Shown: piece by piece, positions 30,197-42,500 of the stretch | How positions within the stretch are numbered: position 1 is the first letter of the stretch | Layout: every line of letters starts with the position of its first letter | Assembly: GCA_944989445.1 (NCBI GenBank) | Contig: CALYLW010000059.1 | Location: 1,116,001 to 1,180,000, forward strand | Source of the DNA: Ampullaceana balthica | Taxonomy: Eukaryota; Mollusca; Gastropoda; Lymnaeidae | Direction of reading: 5' to 3' | DNA length: 64,000 bases | Notes under the pieces: model-generated | Seen by the model: the letters and a program-made list of their open reading frames with translations, nothing else | Told to the model about the DNA's origin: nothing | Databases searched by the model: none | Translations under genes and position numbers: made by a program

Positions 30197-31849
30197 CAAC
30201 ACATGCATGCTGAGGACAAAGAGTGTTATGAGGCGCTAATAAAAAAATAAATAATAAAATTTAAAAAAAAATTAAATACATGTAGTGAATGTCTACGTTT
30301 ACATAACTCAGAATATATGAAGAGCTTCCTCTTAACTCGCCTCTACAGACGTGTCTAATAACAACTACCTCTAGATATCTACCTTTACTCTCTAGAACCA
30401 ACTAGAAACATGTCGGCACAGTTCAAGGCCAATGTACTACGGCCTACAAATGACGTTCCCAGCAAGACTTTGGGCCGTAGGAACTATTGGGGAGCAGACG
30501 TTTAGGGGGTGGGCGGGGCATGGCGTTATGGTGTGTTAACAGATCTGGACTCGGTGACCTTAGACATCATATTCTTTTAAATGTTAGTGTTATGCTGCTA
30601 ACACCATCCTTAAACCGAAAACACCGCTAATCCCTAACCGTCCCTAGCCCTAACGACCTCTAAGCCGAACCGCTGTTTAAGAAAAACCATTTCTAACCCT
30701 AATTAACACTAATCCTAATCACCTCATCCCTAACCCCCAAATCCATAAAGAGCCATATCTCTAGCCATCTCTAACACTAACCATCTCTAACACTAACAAC
30801 CTCCAACACTGGTCCTTATCAGGTGCACATCATAATGCTAAGTAAAGAATGCATGAACTTGAGTTCTTTCCTTCCCTCTGTGCGTATAAACGTCTGAGTT
30901 GCTACTTAGACATATTATATCTTCCTTTAATTTCAAAGATTTAAATTTACTTATAACCCCCCCCAACCCCCCTACGGAGGAAACTAAAATATTATGTAAA
31001 CATTCTGAGCTTGATAAGATGTCCACGCTACACGCGACAGCAGAGCAATAGATCTGAAAACTAGAGGCAAATTATCTCTCTTTGGAAGTAACAAATGAAA
31101 TGGTAGTTTCCCAAAATAAGTTCAAATAGATACAACATATTCGTAATCATATTGACATAAATAACTACAAATATTAATCAATCCATTACATAATTTAGCT
31201 GTAGTTAAGTATGAAATACATAGTAATAAACAGGGCTTGCGCGAGACATTTTTAGGTTAGGTGAAAATAGACTTGTCGCCGTCCGAAAAATTATGGGAAG
31301 AGTTCAGAAAATGTTATCGCTTTTGCCACTTAGGCGCCTGTGTGGTGATCACGCATCGTGCCCGCCTTGAAACAACCCTGATAATAAACTAAAAATAAAT
31401 TTTGCAATTGATTAATTTATAATTTATATTCCAAAGTTCTGGAACTTTAAAATAAAAATCAGCTCCCCCCTCCCTCTCTTTCTACCGCACCGGGTACAAG
31501 CTGACTTAATGCTGTTGGGTGGCTTTCACCCTGTACGCGTAGGAAGAAACCCGCCTGCCATGATGTGGCAGAAATCTCGCTGCGTCATGGCCGCCATTGA
31601 AGTTTATGCGACTGCCAACAATGAACTCGTGTATTGATTATGACATGGCTAGTTTGGAAATAAACACTGTAATTTTAATATAATCTGGAGCTGTGGAGGT
31701 TATCTGAAAAAGCCGCACAGAATGGTGGAATTATATCTGATTCTATACTGTACTAGCAGGTTATCAGAAACCTTCCTAGTTTGATAACCAGTCTTAATAG
31801 TATAATGTGTGGCGCTACTGCAGAAGATAAATTAGCGACTTATCTGTTA
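30197..31849. repeat. Intergenic, with degenerate ctaaccct-like repeat (30590..30810)
   Basis: Irregular ctaaccct / ctctaacactaac motifs between 30590 and 30810. Otherwise no gene or element recognised. Confidence 0.5.
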
Positions 31850-32010
31850 TAGACGATCCGTCTATACAGAAGATAATTGCGTCCTACGCTTATCCATGGC
31901 TGGTGTCTAGTCTTGTATTTTTATTAGCGTTTTAAATGTTGATAAAGGGTTAGTTTTCCTGGTTTACCCAGGCAACCCATCCACTGCCGCATTCCGGACG
32001 GGAAGAGCGT
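31850..32010 (-). mobile_element. CR1/L2-like LINE 3' end fragment
   Basis: The segment from acgatccgtctatacagaag to ccgcattccggacgggaaga matches the 3' end of the LINE at 21764..21960. Only the last coding codons and 3' UTR remain. Confidence 0.75.
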
Positions 32011-32772
32011 CATATGCTAAATGAGCCGAATGTGTAAGCAATGCTGGGTGTCCATCTTATCTTTAGGTAGTTTTATGCAGGAAGAAACAAATAATAAGCT
32101 GATATTAGCAAAGATAAAAAGGCGGGAAAAAAAGAATATTTATAACTTAACATAATAGAAACGGTTTCTAAATAGCACAGAGTGTATATATAAGACACTG
32201 ATTGGTAACAATTAGAATACTACAAGGTCACTGGTATGTATAAAGCAAGGGCGGACTCATCAGCTATACAACCCATATTTATATTTTGAAAGTTCACGTC
32301 TATTGAACACAGTCGTATAGGTTTATGTCAACAGAGGATCAATAGGTGACCTACTTTCTTCTTCGAAGTTTTAGTAGAGTATGGAGAATTAGGTCATACT
32401 AACAATTATAGACACCAATGGTGTAACTGCGATTCAAAAGCGTTTAGTTCCCTTGTAGACAGGGGCGCAGTAAGGGCTAGAGCCGCCCGGGGGCTGGGCC
32501 CCAAATTTGACGCCCCCTGCAACGATAAAAAAAACAACAACCTACATTAGGATGAAAATTTGCGCCCTCACGCCACCAATTGCAACGCCACAGCTTCTAG
32601 ATCACCGCTCCACCCGGTGGATTGCACCACAGCGGATCTTAGCGAATTCAATCCTTTCCTTTAGAACCGTAAACGTTCTCTGCATCGCATTAAAGATATC
32701 GATTTTATGGCTTCTTGGTTTCATTATTTAGGCTTTGCCTCATTCAGGCTTGTTACTAGTAACTAGTTAGAT
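32011..32772. other. No gene; possible hAT end near 32463
   Basis: caggggcgcagtaagggcta followed by gccgcccgggggctgg looks like a hAT-type left end, but no right end was found. Confidence 0.35.
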
Positions 32773-32918
32773 CAAGGGTCGGGAAACCACGGCTCGCGAG
32801 CCAGATGTGGCTCTATTGATGGCTGAATCTAGCTCTCAGACAAATTTTCGGTTATTTAAAAAAAAAGAATAAAAAAACTTTTATTCAGACTCCTTCGATC
32901 ATATTAATTACATATTTA

Positions 32919-32952
<34 letters not shown>

Positions 32953-33141
32953 CAGCATAAGAACGTTATTAAAAAGAATTTAGAGACATAATTATTGTAC
33001 TTTTAGTGTCGAAATTACACAAAATGCACACATTTACTTGAATTTTTAGTTTTAAACATACTGTATGTGGCTCTCACAGAATTACTTTTCAAAATATGTT
33101 GTGTTTATGGCTCTCTCAGACAAAAAGTTTCCCGACCCCTG
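32773..33141. mobile_element. hAT-type element with perfect 8-bp TSD
   Basis: 369 bp. Left end caagggtcgggaaaccacgg and right end aagtttcccgacccctg are inverted repeats; agttagat is duplicated at 32765..32772 and 33142..33149. Subterminal 'tggctct' motifs occur at both ends. A CA microsatellite sits inside near 32920..32948. Confidence 0.88.
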
Positions 33142-33149
33142 AGTTAGAT

Positions 33150-33670
33150 AATAACAGTACGCACACAGTTGAAATGGTTGAAATTATTATAGGAAGGTGC
33201 AGTTCGTGTGATATTCGTGTTAAATCCCTTGGGCAATCAGTGATAAATAAATTGGATCAAGCGTCTGTCTTGGGGAGGGTAGGGCACGCGGGAAAGTTTA
33301 TAAACTTTGGAACCAAAAATAATGCGATTACCTCTAGCTCTAGCGATTAACTTAATTATATACTTTTAGATGTTTTAATAGTCTATATTCTATAGATCAC
33401 TGACTTCCCTGAGTGTTGAATTATTTTTTCTTTTCGTTTTAGTCAAGTCTTAAGAGATCATAAGTATATCACGCTTGTTTACTGCTCTTGTAATGACATG
33501 TACTTGCAAAGGGAGCATACCTTTGCTTGGGCTAAGTATGAAGACACTTACATTTGGGGATTATTTCCCTTAACATTTTTTCCCTATTTTTATTTTAATT
33601 ATTTTATTGTTTGGTTATTTTTCTGATTTTTTTCCACCCTAAGTCCAAACATTTACAGTTTTAAAAAAAT
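33150..33670. other. No recognisable feature
   Basis: AT-rich intergenic sequence. Confidence 0.45.
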
Positions 33671-34064
33671 ATGTCCATATATGACGTCACGCACCTAGGG
33701 GGGAGGAGTTGTTTTAGAAATGTGACGTCACATAAAAAAAACTGGCAACTTTAAATAAAAGTTCCTCTTAAATATTTGATTTCTTACAATTTGTTCTATG
33801 ACGTTTTACATGTCTTTACGAGTGTAACGATTTTAGAGAGAATCTTTACACTAAATACATACATAATTGACAAAAAAGTGATATGAAACAAGCTATTTTT
33901 CAAAAAGAAAATAAAGCTATTATGGGGGGGGGCCGCAAAGTTCTGTGACGTCATAATGAAAAAAAGGAGGGGGTCTAAGTTTTTGTGACCACGCGTGACG
34001 AGGGGGTGAGGGGGAGGGGAAAGTCGGCCAAAATCGCGTGTAGTCATTTATGGACGACCCCTTA
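33671..34064. mobile_element. TGACGTCA-ended MITE
   Basis: Left end atgtccatatatgacgtcac and right end gtagtcatttatggacgacc; interior like 19553..19947. Confidence 0.75.
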
Positions 34065-34723
34065 ACCTCTAGATTTATGTTTCTTTTCCCTTAGCATTTT
34101 TTTCTTTACCGTTAGATTTCCGGCCTCATTTGCCCGAATCATATTCTGTCAGCCAAGCGTGCCCGAGACGGTCTGAGATGATCCGGATAGCTGGCTCCAC
34201 TTAATAGCCAGACCTGGCATTGCCATAAACACATGATTTAAAGACAAATTCACCTATTAAATGATAAGTGATGCATTACTCAATACCCTTGATTGCTTAT
34301 ATTCTTGTCGGGGCCTTGATATCGATACACATTTTAAGAAGATTTTTAAAAGTAAAATTTTTATTTGTTTATGATTATTTCACTCATTAACGAACATAGA
34401 AACATTCACAAACATAGAAACATTCACAAACATAGAAACATTCACCGTTCTGCAGTATATTTAATCAGGCATGACAATAACAAATACGATCAGTGAACTG
34501 TAACAAGCCATTTATAAAGTCGCTAAATTTTGGCTTACATAACATCTAAAAACTACAAATTACAATTCCCTAAAAATATTAAACAAAGAAACAAAATATC
34601 TTCATATAAATAATATTTTAATATAAAATATAAGATATTATGCAATTAAATGAAAAAAAATTGTTTAAAACATTATTTTCTTTTCTTCTTTTTTTAAATA
34701 AAGATTTAGTTTAGAGATTTCTC

Positions 34724-37700
34724 TCAGTTTGGCGTGGGTTTTCTTTGAGCAACGTACGGCTTAATTCTTGGATGATTTTCCACCGTCGAGTAAAGAGCAT
34801 CAACCAATGGATAGCCACTGATGCTGAATCCACGCTGTATGAACGCGAAGGCGACGTCATAGACAATAAGATCAGCAAGTGTTAACTGCAATGACAAATG
34901 TATGAGGTAAGAATACAATTTATGTATCCTCTGATCGCAAAATGTATTTTTAATCAATGCAAGACCTAAGAAATTTTAAAATATTTTTGAGACGAATCTT
35001 CATATTACTTTTATTTGCCTTTAATCTTGACTGGCATCTTCAGATTAAAAAATAACAACTCACGAACAACTCAGCAACATAAAAATGTACAAAGCCACAT
35101 TACCCGTCCCTCTTCGCATTTTTTTTCTTTGAGCGTCCGGGTTTTAATAAATTTAACTAGAAATAATTGATAATGAATTTAGCGTTGCAAATATTTCAGT
35201 TTTTATTATCACTGGTTTCATACTAGCTGTAACTGCTTGTGTGAGCTGATGTGTAAACTACATTCACCCAAGCAGTGATTGAAATAATAAAACAAATAAG
35301 CACAGACTTATTAGTTCTGCTTACCGAATCACCAACAAAGTAACCAGTGCCATTGTTTTTGAGAAGTTGTTCAAAATATCCCAAATAACGAGGGAACTCT
35401 TTTTCTTTCAGTTCTTTTATGAGCTGAGCCTGTTTAAATAAATAGATTAAAACATGAAGATTGTATGCTAATTAAATCTATTTTTAATTACAGAAGTTTT
35501 AATTAAAAACAACTAAATGAAAAGAAATAATGAGTAGGAAAGAAAATGCAATTACTGAACTATTCTACAATTCCTCTACTCTACACAATGAAACAATTAA
35601 ACAACAAAATATTCATTGAAATAATACTTTCAGTTAACATTTGTTTGAATTTTTGACTTTCTGGATTCATCACTTAAGTCTATACACATGTCGGGTCGGA
35701 TGGGTTGTGTCACGTGTGAAATAGTATACATATTAAAGTTGTTTTATTGAAACAAGTTCTTCAGTGGATTATTGTGCACAAGATTCTGTATTGTAAGAAC
35801 GCCTACAAGATAAGTATACATATAAAATATAGTTACGGTTACAGGGGGGGGGGTTGAAGTACAATCGTGCACCAGCAACCGTATCCTATATAATAAAAGG
35901 CTATGTTCCGTGCGGTCATCGATAGCGATTGATCCCTCAAATACATATGACTCCTACAGCCAATCATATTGAACACGTTGCTCGTATTTCTATATTTGTT
36001 TCATCTCTTAAGTCCACACACATATTTCTATATTTGTTGATGACAATTTTCGACCGTTTTCGTATGACGTAGTTTTCTTTTCACTGTACTCTGCTCAATA
36101 AAACAAGAAATAATTTTGTCTGTTCGTAAATCACGTACAAGATATCAAAAACAGTTGATTTCAACACATTATATTAAAACTATTAACAACAAAGTTTCCT
36201 AGACCGATCAACTACTCCCCAGTATATGCACATTGCATTTCCAAAATGTTGGTTGTTTGTTTCAGACTTACATTCTGTGTCTCACCAGGTGTGAACAGGT
36301 AAGCCTTGTACCCGGCGTTCAGACTTACCTTTTGTGTCTCATCGGGTGTGAACAGGTAAGCCTTGTACCCGGCGTTCAGACTAACCTTCTGTGTCTCATC
36401 AGATGTGAACAGGTAAGCCTTGTACCCGGCGTTCAGACTTACCTTCTGTGTCTCATCGGGTGTGAACAGGTAAGCCTTGTACCCGGCGTTCAGACTTACC
36501 TTCTGTGTCTCATCAGATGTGAACAGGTAAGCCTTGTACCCGGCGTTCAGACTTACCTTCTGTGTCTCATCGGGTGTGAACAGGTAAGCCTTGTACCTGG
36601 CGTTCAGACTTACCTTCTGTGTCTCACCGGGTGTGAACAGGTAAGCCTTGTACCCGGCGTTCAGACTTACCTTCTGTGTCTCATCGGGTGTGAACAGGTA
36701 AGCCTTGTACCCGGCGTTCAGACTTACCTTCTGTGTCTCATCAGATGTGAACAGGTAAGCCTTGTACCCGGCGTTCAGACTTACCTTCTGTGTCTCATCG
36801 GGTGTGAACAGGTAAGCCTTGTACCCGGCGTTCAGACTTACCTTCTGTGTCTCATCGGGTGTGAACAGGTAAGCCTTGTACCCGGCGTTCAGACTTACCT
36901 TCTGTGTCTCATCAGATGTGAACAGGTAAGCCTTGTACCCGGCGTTCAGACTTACCTTCTGTGTCTCATCGGGTGTGAACAGGTAAGCCTTGTACCTGGC
37001 GTTCAGACTTACCTTCTGTGTCTCACCGGGTGTGAACAGGTAAGCCTTGTACCCGGCGTTCAGACTTACCTTCTGTGTCTCATCGGGTGTGAACAGGTAA
37101 GCCTTGTACCCGGCGTTCAGACTTACCTTCTGTGTCTCATCAGATGTGAACAGGTAAGCCTTGTACCCGGCGTTCAGACTTACCTTCTGTGTCTCATCGG
37201 GTGTGAACAGGTAAGCCTTGTACCCGGCGTTCAGACTTACCTTCTGTGTCTCATCGGGTGTGAACAGGTAAGCCTTGTACCTGGCGTTCAGACTTACCTT
37301 CTGTGTCTCATCGGGTGTGAACAGGTAAGCCTTGTACCCGGCGTTCAGACTTACCTTCTGTGTCTCATCAGATGTGAACAGGTAAGCCTTGTACCCGGCG
37401 TTCAGACTTACCTTCTGTGTCTCATCGGGTGTGAACAGGTAAGCCTTGTACCTGGCGTTCAGACTTACCTTCTGTGTCTCACCGGGTGTGAACAGGTAAG
37501 CCTTGTACCCGGCGTTCAGACTTACCTTCTGTGTCTCATCGGGTGTGAACAGGTAAGCCTTGTACCCGGCGTTCAGACTTACCTTCTGTGTCTCATCGGG
37601 TGTGAACAGGTAAGCCTTGTACCCGGCGTTCAGACTTACCTTCTGTGTCTCATCAGATGTGAACAGGTAAGCCTTGTACCCGGCGTTCAGACTTACCTTC

Positions 37701-40700
37701 TGTGTCTCATCGGGTGTGAACAGGTAAGCCTTGTACCCGGCGTTCAGACTTACCTTCTGTGTCTCATCGGGTGTGAACAGGTAAGCCTTGTACCCGGCGT
37801 TCAGTATTTCTTGTACCAGCTGGACCACCTGATCAATCTTAAGTCCGTCCAGGTTCGTTTTCCCATATAAACCTGGGAAGAAAATGATGAGACATCAATA
37901 AGTTTTTAAAAAGGCTCGTATTAAACACTGACTCGCATAGTTTTTTTTTAATGAACACAACCATGCGACACACTTGGCCAAAGTTTATTGCGTTAAACCA
38001 AACTTTAATTGAAATCGCTTTCTTACAATTTAGTTTACAATGATTTTGCAGATCTTTTAAGCCGTTTAAGGCTGTACTTTTTGTATATTTTATGGCTTAA
38101 AAAACATCAAGTATCAGATTTCTGTCTAAGACTAAAGCAAAGTCTTTTGCCATTATTTACTAAATATATTTTAACACAACTCTGAACAAACACGGTAAAC
38201 GTATTTCAAATGGTTTTAAAATATCTCAATTTTATAAATTTTTAAACCTGAATTTTAACAACCATGATTTTTTAATCAAGTAAAACAGTTAATGAGATCC
38301 TACCAAAGTTATTCTTATTACTCATTATCGGAGCAAGTCAATTAGAGTCACAGAGTTTTACAACTTCTTTTTTACAACACTGGGCCCAATATTACATGCA
38401 ACTTTAGAAGAAGCTTACAACAACATGGAGCTACCAAATTCAATGAACACTTCATACATCACACTTCTACCAAAGAAAGACACAGACAAAACACAACTTA
38501 AAAATTACAGGCCGATATCATTACTCAACACAGATTATAAAATTCTTACTAAAACATTAGCCAATAAACTAAAACCACATTTAAATACGCTCATTCATGT
38601 CAATCAACAATGCAGCATTAAAGGCAGGGACATCAAAACCACAATCATTTAATCAGAGACATTATTCAATATACAAGTGAAAAACAAATTCAAACATGCA
38701 TATTATCACTAGACCAGGAAAAAGCCTTTGACAGGGTAGACCATGCATACCTTCACAAGATATTACAACACAATAAATTAGGGGAGTATTTTTGTAATTG
38801 GGTTAAAATTCTATACAGAACGCCTATCAGCAATCTGATAATAAATAATATAATTTTCAAAAAACATTGCAATTAAAAGATCAGTTAGACAAGGGTGTCC
38901 TTTATCCCCTTATCTATATATTCTATCCTTTGAACCACTTCTAGAGAAAATCAGAATGGAGAAAAACATTACAGGAATAGGGATCCCTGGAGCCAGAGAT
39001 ATTAAAGTGATTGCTTATGCAGATGACACGGTATTTTTCCCCACAAATGATAGGTCAATTCACAAAATAATTTCAATTTTTCAAGATTTTGGAAAAGGTA
39101 GTGGGTCCAAGATTAATGTAAACAAATCTGAAATTATGGGGATAGGTAAGTGGCAAGATAGACTAGATTTCCCCTTAGGCATAATTAGGAAGGAGAGTCT
39201 TAGAATTTATGGGATCTTTTATTCCAATAATCAAACACAGACAAACATTGAAATATGGAGGAATATTGAACTATCAATTAAACAAATTATTGACAGAAAC
39301 AAATACACAGCACAGACAATTTTTGGAAGGAGCACAATTATAAACACATATGTCATCCCCAAAACAATATATACAGGAACAATATGGGAACCGCCACCAA
39401 TAATATTAAAAGAAATTAACTCACACATAACTAAATACATATTCCAAGGAACAATACACAATATCAAACATACAACACTAATACAATCTAAGCTAAATGG
39501 AGGAATAAACTTGCAAGACATACAAACAAAAATACAAGCACTCAGAATAAAATTTATAGGACAAGCCATTAAAAAAAGATCAGAAAATACATTCACACAT
39601 TATTACTTAGGAATCAGAATAGGACATTTAATAGCAATTGATAACAGCACTGCACATTACATGGGTAGAAATCAATCACAATTTCATACAGCATGCATCA
39701 AAGCAATAAAAGGTAATGAAGAAGTATTACACAAAACAACCAAAGAAATATATACACATTTAATAAAAAGACAAGCAACACCTCTGAACAATAGAATTAA
39801 ATGGACACAAGTTTATGGAATTACAAACACTGAGGAAACTTTTAAAAATACACATATCAAAGAAATACCAAATAAAGAAAAAGAAATAACATACAGACTA
39901 ATTTACAATACAACACCAGTCTCATCAAGAAATTATAAAGACAGAGGGGCAAGAATAGGCTGTCCACTCTGTAGGTCAGGAGCTGATGAGACTGAACAAC
40001 ATTTATATCTCACATGCAATACAATTTTACAAACTAAAAACACACTCCAACAATTCATACAAGCAGGCACAATACACAAGGTAGATATAGACAAAGCAAT
40101 AACACTAAACATAATACCAGACTCTATAAACAAGAAACAACAAACAATAAGCTTAAAAATACTTTCAAAGTACAGAAAACACATATGGCATCACAGACTT
40201 AAGGCTTTTTTCCATAACCACAGTTACACAAACATAACACTAGAACACATGTTTAGACAAACAATTCAAAACATGATATTAAACATAACAGAAGATAATT
40301 AAGGTTTTTACGTTTAAGAAATAATATATAATGTACATTTTATTTGTTATAATCAAATGTTTGTATTTTATTTTATTTGTCAATTCATATAAAATATGTA
40401 TGTAATTTAAAAAAAAATAATAATAATAAAAAATAAAAAAAATAATTTAAAAAAAAATAATAAAAAATAAATAAATAAATAAAAAAAAATAATTGGCTTC
40501 GATCCCTATATTTAGGGATACAATGACAATGAAATGCTATGATTTTGTACCTATCGTTAACACACAAAAAACTATAACCTAAAAAAAAATTTAAAAAAAT
40601 TAAAAAAAAATAAAAAAATATCATTATATATGATATAAAGATAAATCGATATAGTCGAGGCTTACTGAAAATATATCATTGTGTTACAAACAAACAAAAG

Positions 40701-42500
40701 AATTATTTATGTAAGTGGCACGCCACTTAGCTTCGATCCCTATATTTAGGGAGTCAATGACAATGAAATGAAATTATTTTCGTACCTATCGGTTAACACT
40801 AAATAAAATAATATATATATATATTTAATTTTAAAAAATATATTTTATGCTATTTTAAAATTATTGTTGATGTTTCATAAGATTGGTAACTTGAACGTAG
40901 AAAATAATCAACACAATTAAAATAGAGTCGCACTGACCGAATTCACGCGCCAGGTAAGTGCCAATAGCTACACTCTGTGCGAACACTTCACCATCGACTT
41001 CAAGGAGAGGAAGCTGGCCAAACGGAGTCTCTGGTGAACAAAAGATTTGTTTACAGAATGTTCTGTTCACTTATAGTGTTAGATAATTTTCAGATGAGCT
41101 CAAATCCAGAAGGAAAAAAAAGAAAGAAAAAAAAACAACAACAAACAAAACAGGTAAAGTTTTATTTTATTTAACGCAACAGAAAGTATTTATTTTTTGT
41201 TAAAAATATTTCATCTGAATTTTGCCCCGTCCCCCTACACCCACGACGATGCGCCGTCCTAGGCCACAGTCTTGGTTGAAATTATGGGAGGTCCCACTAT
41301 GGACTATGGACTAGCCTCTAGAGTATAGCCTATTCCCTTTTAGAGAGCAACCTAACACTTTTAACACTGACTAAAATTATAACTCAACCACTTAGATAAC
41401 ATAAACTAACTTAAAAATTTACTTAGAATAACCCAAAAACATATATATATATAGATTAACTTAATAACGTATATAGTATTAACATAGACCAACATAAGCA
41501 CTTACGTAGACTAATCTTTAACTCTTACGTTGACTAAAATAACCTCTTACATCGACTAACTTTAACCTCTCAAATAGATAAACCTCTCAATTTGCAAAGA
41601 CTAAAACTTTATAAGCTAACATAAAAACTTAACTTTTAAACTTAGACTAACATAACCTCTTACCTAGACTAATAATTTAACCACTTACGCGGGACTTACG
41701 GGGACTAACCGAACCATTTACATAGGCTAACTTAACCCTACCCATTCGCCAATTGTTCATATATTTACCGGCTTCGTTTGCGTTTCTAGAATTATAATAA
41801 AAAAAACTAGTCCTCAAGAAGCGGAAAGGCGAGGGGGGGGGGTCGAAAGATAAGCTTTTTATAAAATGTTACGGCAGATTATTTCTTCTACTTTAAAAAA
41901 AAATTAACTTCATTGTCAACATTTTTTAAAGAGGCATTTAAAACTAAATAAAATGATCACACTATGTCCATACTAAAACAGTTGAAGCCCATGAAGATTT
42001 CAAATATAATATAATATAATTTCAATAAAATTAACAAGTATTACGTGAAAAGTCGTACTTGAGTGCCACATCTTAACAGTGACACGTATGGTGTCGTGCT
42101 AATCTGAGGACATAGTCTCTGTCACAGAAGCCAAGATAAGAAACAACAGAGATCATAGACCTGTCGTACGTTAGAAATGGCTTTGAAAATGTTAAGTAAA
42201 ATGAATATTAACTTCACAAGGCGCTAGAGTACGTGTGCAATTTTATCGCGAGACAAGTTATCCTTCTCAAGTACAATAAATAGCACATAACGGTAAAAAT
42301 TTAATAAAATAAATAATAAATTAAAAAATTTTTTTTTAAAAATCCGTTAATTGGTGTTACTCACTGGCTTTAAGTTCTGCTGTGAATTCTGGCACTCTGA
42401 CGTCCTCGAACTCTTTGCCCGCAGCCACAAGGACCAGGCGGGACACCTCGATACGACCACGGCCGTTAAAGTAGGTCAGTTTGATATTTTTGGGCGCCAT
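34724..42500 (-). CDS. Sigma-class glutathione S-transferase, gene D, with splice-donor minisatellite
   Basis: 204-aa GST if the first exon 3 donor is used: exons 42365..42500, 40938..41030, exon 3 ending at 37871 with its first donor near 37757, then 35325..35429 and 34724..34885. Starts [19 protein letters not shown] (Tyr10). Exon 2 has [10 protein letters not shown] and QSVAI, with donor GTCAGT. Exon 3 has [19 protein letters not shown] and ends DETQK, matching DESMK, DEAKK and DEARK at the same place in A, B and C. Exon 4 has GTGYFVG and exon 5 [10 protein letters not shown]; the end is KPTPN-stop. Two oddities. The Trp near residue 41 of the paralogues is absent (EFTAELKA, one residue shorter), which would affect a glutathione contact. 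Exon 3 runs into a 27-copy array in which each copy repeats the exon end and donor, so longer in-frame proteins are possible. Intron 2 carries a LINE. Confidence 0.93.
36263..37801 (-). repeat. 57-bp x 27 minisatellite of exon 3 end plus splice donor (gene D)
   Basis: Twenty-seven head-to-tail 57-bp units (1539 bp). Read on the minus strand, each unit is the last 51 bases of gene D exon 3 plus the six bases GTAAGT of its donor. 57 is a multiple of three, so all donors have the same phase (0) and the whole block is open in the exon frame, each unit giving 19 residues ([16 protein letters not shown] + VSL). The junction AAG/GTAAGT in 26 units is a near-ideal U1 site; the distal unit reads AAT/GTAAGT. 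Units differ at a few positions (P or S before D, D or G before E, G or R in NAGY), and the order S-P-G-R recurs. The opposite strand is also open, but that is a by-product of the repeat. Confidence 0.97.
38345..40480 (+). mobile_element. 5'-truncated L1/Tx1-like LINE with broken ORF2, intron 2 of GST gene D
   Basis: Reverse transcriptase remnant. It opens near [14 protein letters not shown], then [20 protein letters not shown]. After a frameshift near 38640 comes [20 protein letters not shown]; after another near 38875, [11 protein letters not shown] and the catalytic YADDT (38956..40302 is one open stretch of 448 codons). The C-terminus has a zinc-knuckle-like [19 protein letters not shown] (C-x2-C-x8-H-x4-C), as in L1/Tx1-type ORF2. 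The endonuclease domain is missing. An A-rich tail follows. It is antisense to the host gene. Non-functional. Confidence 0.88.
40495..40800. repeat. Direct pair of about 75-bp copies behind the LINE tail
   Basis: gcttcgatccctatatttag ... caatgacaatgaaat ... gtacctatcg is present at about 40496..40563 and again at about 40731..40798, separated by A-rich sequence. Confidence 0.75.
41100..42364. other. Intron 1 of GST gene D: degenerate repeat, no gene
   Basis: 41340..41740 holds a degenerate 20-30 bp motif around cttacatagactaacttaac. Otherwise AT-rich and featureless. Confidence 0.5.

Noticed and set aside
30590..30810. Interstitial telomere-like ctaaccct repeat
   Set aside because: Too irregular; not TTAGGG arrays, only a degenerate ctaac-rich stretch.
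36263..37801. CRISPR-like regular array
   Set aside because: Units are contiguous without variable spacers, in a eukaryotic gene; it is a minisatellite. The same holds for the 22-, 29- and 57/58-bp arrays.
36233..37870. 545-codon plus-strand open frame across the 57-bp array
   Set aside because: It is the antisense of the donor array; the repeat unit simply lacks stops on both strands, and there is no homology or gene context.
39231..40184. Minus-strand frames opposite the LINE
   Set aside because: Shadows of the LINE reverse transcriptase frame on the plus strand.
38300..40860. L1/Tx1 LINE with an intact ORF2
   Set aside because: At least two frameshifts and loss of the endonuclease half; not functional.
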